DNA of 64,000 nt, from contig JAIVFH010000015.1 in the NCBI GenBank assembly GCA_025765595.1, forward strand, positions 310,001 to 374,000. Direction: 5' to 3'. The notes under the pieces are model-generated. The model made no database searches, was not told the origin of the DNA, and saw only the letters and a program-made list of their open reading frames with translations. Both the position numbers and the translations under genes were made by a program. This document shows, piece by piece, positions 59,379 through 64,000 of this stretch. This stretch comes from Obelidium mucronatum (taxonomy: Eukaryota > Chytridiomycota > Chytridiomycetes > Chytridiales > Chytriomycetaceae). Each line of letters starts with the position of its first letter. Position 1 is the first letter of the stretch.

Positions 59379-59885
59379 TTGTTAGTGCTTTTGAACTTCA
59401 GTTTGTACAGTCCATTTTATTCCGTGCTGCTGGCGCATATTACTGTGTTTGGTATTTGAGGCAGGTGACCAATGTATAAAATTTTTGATTTGTCTGGTAG
59501 TCGAGTGAACCAGATGCTGTATCTGTCATTTTGTAGTTGGTTTACGGAGTACAGTGTTTGTGATAGATGTGGTACATGTTCTACTCTTGTGATGGTGAGT
59601 GGTTGATCCAGTTTGGCGGTATCTGGGTGGTGAGCAATTCGGGAAATGGATCCTTCTTTGCCACTTCCTGTGATAGACGCTTTGTTTCCAACTTGATACG
59701 TTTGGGGAGTTCTATCAGATTGTTTGAAGCATTTGTTGTTGGAAATATTTGTGTTGCACGAGAGTCTAGAATGCTGTTTCCGGGGTGGCTGTTTGGTTTG
59801 CGGTTGCCGAGAGAATTTTATTTTCTGATTTGGTCATGTGAGAGTATGAAAGTTCCAATTTAGGGGTGGATTTAATCACCTTTTG

Positions 59886-61012
59886 TTAAATACCTGGAGT
59901 TGATGGAGAAGAGATGGGGCTACTGATTGGAACTACCAATCCAATGTCATCTTCTCCATCGATGGCTTTTTGAGCAGGTTTTAACTCCAGGGCTTTGGGT
60001 AGGCTAAACGACGATGCTGTGCCAAGGCATGTACCTGTTTGTTTTGTTCCATGACTCACAACTTCTTCAACTGGACTCACTACTTCTTCTTTTTCAACTA
60101 ATAGGCACTTTTCAACTGGTTTATTGTCCCTTTGATGGCACTGAATGTTCCTGCTAGGGCGGTCTTCAAGTCCTGTTCATTGGCTGCTGTGTCAATGTTG
60201 CCGATGTAGACGGTGGTGGTTGTGTCGAATTAGTGAAAGGTTGTGTTTTGGTGTTTGTTTGCAGTGGTTGTGTTGTTAGAAGGCAACAAAAAAAAAGAAG
60301 GTGCTGGTTTGGGGAGAGTGATAATAAAAGCAGAGTTTGAGTTAGCTGTCGTGTGCTTGGCTTCTGATTGTTTCTCATTTTCTGCTTCTTTGAGTAAGTG
60401 GAGTCTGATGTTGCCATGGTTGGGATCTCCTTGGTGGCGTGGATTTCTTTGCGGTTAGCCGGGAGTAGTCCCATCATGAATTCTTTCTTGAGTTCTGACA
60501 GAAAGGGGGCGTCTTCGGTTTTGTGGTTGAGTGCTTTCGGTTTCCGGACATGTTTGTTGATGGTTGTGGCAAAGTCAAACATGGTGGTTTGGACAGTGCT
60601 GCAAATGGGGCGCATTTGGGCGTCAATAGCGGCAGCGTCGCCCAGGCTGAGGAGGGTAAGAAGTGCGCACCAAGCTGTTTGACAGGTGCCGTTTTTCTTT
60701 GTGTCAGAGAAGACTTCGTAGAGGTCCTTGTCTAGGTGTTTTTGAAAGACTTTGCATATGGCATTTTTCTATGGTGGAAATAAAACCTCCTGGTAGTGGT
60801 TTGGTGACTGCGGGTTTCATGCGGTCCCACACTTTGGTGATGGACTTGTAATGATAGTTCTTAGCGTCCAGTTTGATGTCGTTTACTGCATTTTTGGTGG
60901 CTTCAAGCCATTCTTGGTAAATACTGGGCGCGTTTTCTTGTGTATGGATGGTAGTTGTAGACATATTTGATAGCAATGGTTGTAGTAGTTGTGGTTTGAT
61001 TGCATAAGACAT
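59886..61012 (-). pseudogene. Copia gag-like remnants (minus-strand element)
   Basis: Frames 61012-60704 (MSYAIKPQLLQP, with a second Met MSTTTIHTQ at about 60,962), 60615-60166 and 60080-59886 occupy the gag position directly behind the 5' LTR. The coding content is Lys/Gln-rich without a clear zinc knuckle. Stops and shifts separate the pieces. The first Met is only 8 bases from the LTR edge, so the second Met leaves more room for a primer binding site. Confidence 0.5.
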
Positions 61013-61019
61013 GTTAATC

Positions 61020-62012
61020 TGAGAGGTTCAGGCGGGTAGACTAGGATTTTAGGAGAAAAGTACGGTGGTCCGTACGCCCCTGCAAAATTTCAAAAACACA
61101 AAAAAACAACTGACCAATCAGAAACCGACCAATCAGAAACTGACCAATCAGAAAATGGTCAAAAAAGCACTAAATGCACTAACACAACTTTATTTTTGCT
61201 GTCAACAAACGCCAACTGTCATCTAACTCTTTTAATAACAGACACATTGTCTCACGTTGTCCCTGTGGCTATACTGTACCCACCGCTAAAGGCTCTGAAA
61301 TGGCACCCAAAGGCCAGCAGTCGCCCATAAACGCATGATAAATCAACGACGAATTCAAGAACTATCCGCTCGCAATGAAGCTGCAGGAAAGAGAAGGAGG
61401 AGGTGTGGTGGGGCATGTTTGGAGGAGGAGAGACCCAAGTTTGACGCCGAAGGTGATGCTGAAGATGATGAGCAGCATCCAGAGCCGGAAAAGCAAAGAG
61501 AACCACAGTGAAATGCTAATGGGTGTATTGAAATTGTTAGCTATCACAGTGAGAGCAATTGAGAGTGAAAATAAAGTCGGGATGGTACTTACACCGCAGC
61601 GGCAGCGTCGACGGCCATACGATGGCAATGGAGGCATATGAACCACGTTAGGAGACAATGCCGTTGGCCAGGAGAGCGGGACACAAGATCCTGCTGGCAG
61701 GTTGGGTTGGCAGTGGCACGACCGTTGACAGCGGCTGCCGCGGCTATCGGCTCTATGAGCGAAGCAAGCGACCGTGGCTACTGGGACTGGAGGTGGTGGG
61801 CAGCGGTGGTAGATGGTTGGTTGCTTGGGAGTTGCATTTTCATGTTTTTTTGACCATTTTCTGATTGGTCAGTTTCTGATTGGTCGGTTTCTGATTGGTC
61901 AGTTGTTTTTTTGTGTTTTTGAAATTTTGCAGGGGCGAACGGACCACCGTAGAAAAGATAATATATTCTAATAAACACACAAAGTAATAAAGAACCAAGA
62001 TCTAGCAACACA
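61020..62012 (-). repeat. 5' LTR of the minus-strand copia element, interrupted by a transposon
   Basis: LTR sequence is 61020-61060 plus 61958-62012 (96 bp); the rest is the DNA transposon 61061-61951 and its duplicated GAAAAG. The uninterrupted sister LTR shows the empty site (AGGAGAAAAGATAATATATT near 56,950), which proves the insertion borders. Confidence 0.88.
61061..61951. mobile_element. Non-autonomous DNA transposon, copy 2, with 6 bp target duplication
   Basis: 891 bp, same inverted repeat ends as copy 1 (TACGGTGGTCCGT...ACGGACCACCGTA) with the same triple GACCAATCAGAAA subrepeats. It is flanked by GAAAAG (61055-61060 and 61952-61957). Its interior is the reverse complement of copy 1 and lacks about 150 bp: copy 1 has two GTCGACGCTGCCGCTGC motifs 141 bp apart (29394 and 29535), copy 2 only one. 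It lies inside a copia LTR whose intact twin shows the pre-insertion sequence, so the 6 bp duplication is certain. Confidence 0.9.
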
Positions 62013-62940
62013 ATTCTATAGGAATAATGCAACTACACCTACTACCCTTCATGCGACGCCTGAAGACTTGGAACGCTAGTTCTCATAACTAAAAGGTTTC
62101 GGAGATGCGAGCTACGCACAAGAGAAAGGGAGAAAATTGAGAAGCGGATATGATGGCTGGAGCAGTGGTATTTGTCAGAGAATCTGCGTAGGGTCACAGG
62201 TGCGTGTAGCACTCATTTTGTAGCGAGAATATTATTCTTTATCAACACTGCGATGTCCTGTATTTATAGAGCATTGCCTCATATCTGAAACACAGGGGTT
62301 CGCAAGCAGATACTCTCTAAACTACAACACCACTAATATATGTACATAGCATTTATTTCAATAAAGTATTCTATTACCCCTTTACTTAATCAATCTCCAG
62401 CTACATGCGCGACCTGGCGCTATGGCTCTCTTCCAATGTTGTACGCTCCGCATTCTCTACAGATTGCGACCGCATACACATTGGCAATTGAATATAAATA
62501 CGTAATATAATACATTGAATAAACCAATTATACATTTATTTAGTGTTAATACAATTAAATGACTATTCGATGTTGATTCATCGAACACAGGTTCTGGACC
62601 AGCCAGATACTCTGTCAGTATTTTGGTTCTGTAAGAAACAAGGAGTAGTTGCGTTGTCATCTAAGGTATATCTCATTTTCAGAAACCATCAAGGATGGGT
62701 TGTGGTATCGTCAGTTCTTGGAGGAACTGGGTTGGCCTGTTAACACACCAACAATGATTTATCAAGACAACAAATCAACTATTGCAGTGGCAATGAATCT
62801 GATTTATCATTGTATGACAAAGCATATTGACACAAGAGTTAATTTCTTCAGAGATCATTTGATTATTGTAGAACAGTATGGTCAGCCGTTTGACCAAATA
62901 TTATTTTTTCAAAAGAGGGTCAAAATTCAATATTTTTTTT
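62013..62940 (+). pseudogene. Older copia retroelement, right part (RNase H), truncated
   Basis: It continues the element interrupted at 56461: GFGDASYAQEKGRKLRSGYD near 62,090-62,150, then, after a 385 bp insertion, FWFCKKQGVVALSS near 62,620 and IYQDNKSTIAVAMN and MTKHIDTRVNFFRDHLI near 62,755-62,865. These are the conserved copia RNase H blocks with the DxxS and TKHIDxR motifs. Frames are shifted between blocks, and the similarity ends near 62,880 without a recognisable 3' LTR. Confidence 0.75.
62201..62585. mobile_element. Unclassified 385 bp insertion with 6 bp direct repeat
   Basis: The retroelement frame ...ICVGSQ joins ...VLDQPDTLSVFWF exactly when 62201-62585 and one copy of CACAGG (62195-62200, 62586-62591) are removed. 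The inserted DNA is A/T-rich, starts TGCGTGTAGCAC and has no visible inverted ends or ORF. It might be a solo LTR of another family or a short non-coding element. Confidence 0.6.
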
Positions 62941-63010
62941 AACACACAGTCAAAATTCTGTCTTTTTTTGAACACAGAGTGAAAAAGAATTTTTTTTTTC
63001 AACATAGAGT
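62921..63010. repeat. Three degenerate 30 bp tandem repeats
   Basis: Three units of the form CAAAATTC..TTTTTTTT..AACACAGAGT follow each other between the retroelement end and the next gene. They may be the decayed downstream flank of the retroelement. No function is evident. Confidence 0.5.
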
Positions 63011-63149
63011 TGTTATCAGAAAAAGTAACAAGAGTGACGAAACTAATAAAAACCACTACTGGCAGATTTCTGCACATTTAAATCAACGTTATATGCAATT
63101 TACTCAGATTTCCAACACATTGCAGTTGACGTAGAGAGTTGGGGCAGTT

Positions 63150-64000
63150 GTGGCAAAAGTTCTGAAAAAAAAGAGAAGAAAAATGACAACAACTGCATGC
63201 GTCAAGTGCAGTTGTTGTAACCAGTTTAAACCTGCTGCAACAGTTCAAATTCTTGATGAGAAGCAGTGGTGCACTGACTGCCTTTCGAATCTGGTGAAGG
63301 ACCGATCGCAAACAAACAGTTCAACATCAGTGGTAACAAATGGGGTTGCATCAAGAATGCCACCATCATCAGCAAACACAAAAACATTGCATGATACAAG
63401 GTACAGATGTCTTTATTGTTCTCGTCACTGACACTAATGGCTCATTCAGGAATGTCACCTCCTTTTTGAGCGTGGTTCAAACTTTCCAATCGCAAGCTGA
63501 CGCAAGTAGCACAAGCACTAGATCTGTAGCCGACGCAGCAAGTGCCGAGAGGCGCAATGTTATGGCACCATACAAGCGTTACCAAGTTCCCAATACGCTG
63601 GTTGCGCCTGGGGCAACAATATTCAAGAATCGAGAAAAGCGCAAAGTTTCTGAGAAGTCCACCGCTGGTTCTAACAAAAGAAGCAACCCTATTCAATCAA
63701 TTATGAAAAACCATTCCAGTGGTTCATTGGGCGTCAACCAAAAAATCCCAGCCGATAACAGAAACGGCGGAATGGGTTACAAGGGCAAAGGTGTGACTAT
63801 TAACATGTATTACGTCCCTCGAACAATGTATTTTGAAGACAAAGGGAATCGTCATGACATTTTTATCTTTCCATTTGATGAAATGTAAGATTTGTCATTT
63901 GTGGGCACCCATACGTGAGCTTATTTCAAATTCACAGGCAAAAAGAACTCAAAACTCTTAAACTGTTTCCGGAAACGATTACAGTCAATTCGGGACTTTT
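63150..64000 (+). CDS. Small C4 zinc-finger protein of unknown function, 3' end missing
   Basis: Exon 1 starts at Met 63150 or, more likely, 63183 (MTTTACVKC). It holds a compact cysteine cluster, CVKCSCCNQF followed by WCTDC, spaced like a zinc ribbon or C4 finger. HDTR joins NVTSFLSV across an intron (about 63,402-63,449). Exon 2 is Ser/Thr/Lys-rich with a basic stretch NREKRKVSEKS and ends FDEM at a GTAAGA donor near 63,887. After a short intron the frame continues QKELKTLKLFPE to the window end. I do not recognise the family. A DNA- or RNA-binding role is only suggested by the finger plus basic region. Confidence 0.6.

Larger units (their letters stand above)
56462..62012 (-). mobile_element. 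Ty1/copia-like LTR retrotransposon inserted in the older element
   Basis: The minus-strand element is bounded by 96 bp LTRs (after removing nested insertions) that begin TGTGTTGCTAGATC and end in TCTCA or its variant. It is flanked by a perfect 5 bp target duplication ATTCT (56457-56461 and 62013-62017). The internal region is 57004-61019. A polypurine tract (TTGGGGGAAG) abuts the 3' LTR at 57004-57013. Both LTRs are themselves interrupted: the 3' LTR by a hAT-like MITE (56473-56910), the 5' LTR by copy 2 of the 6 bp-duplication transposon (61061-61951). The total span is 5.55 kb, of which about 4.2 kb is the element itself. Confidence 0.87.

Overview
The window is nuclear DNA of a zoosporic (chytrid-like) fungus. 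It combines a motile-cilium gene (a 14 kb axonemal dynein heavy chain) with fungal features: a secreted GH18 chitinase, secreted M28 peptidases, five tandem glyoxal-oxidase-type copper radical oxidases, and dense genes with short GT-AG introns of about 42-110 bp. I cannot name the species.

Layout. 1-872: 3' part of an MDR-type quinone oxidoreductase (+). 1017-2321: secreted M28 metallopeptidase (-). 2472-5719: multi-exon SHOC1/ZIP2-like meiotic crossover gene (+). 5770-6587: EFM4/METTL10-type lysine methyltransferase (-). 6688-8085: GH18 chitinase (-). 8332-11225: Sec1/Munc18 (-). 11289-25543: dynein heavy chain (-). 25612-28479: two DUF599 membrane-protein paralogues, head to head. 28476-30102: ankyrin-like gene remnant, then a transposon. 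30989-32179: unknown basic-tailed protein (-). 33555-45385: five head-to-tail copper radical oxidase genes (-). 45486-46469: BTG/TOB domain gene (-). 46926-47602: complex I NDUFA13 (-). 47736-48407: SmD2 (+). 48575-52202: PQQ-type beta-propeller membrane protein (-), with a GC-hairpin repeat array in one intron. 52456-53957: second M28 peptidase (-), paralogue of the first. 54622-62940: nested transposons. 63150-64000: start of a small zinc-finger gene (+) that leaves the window.

The secreted hydrolases and H2O2-producing oxidases fit a saprotroph degrading polymers outside the cell. The other genes are housekeeping (splicing, respiration, exocytosis, translation-factor methylation), motility and meiosis.

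Most notable: (1) a two-member DNA transposon family with about 105 bp terminal inverted repeats, internal CCAAT-containing subrepeats and 6 bp target duplications; (2) a readable nest of insertions, each with its own target-site duplication, including a copia element with 96 bp LTRs; (3) an array of GC-rich hairpin units in a 557 bp intron, with related single units in another intergenic region; (4) many single-base extra nucleotides that break conserved genes, most easily explained by assembly error but needing a check before any gene is called a pseudogene.

Exon borders were read by eye from GT-AG signals and protein continuity. Borders given explicitly were checked for reading frame. The others are approximate.
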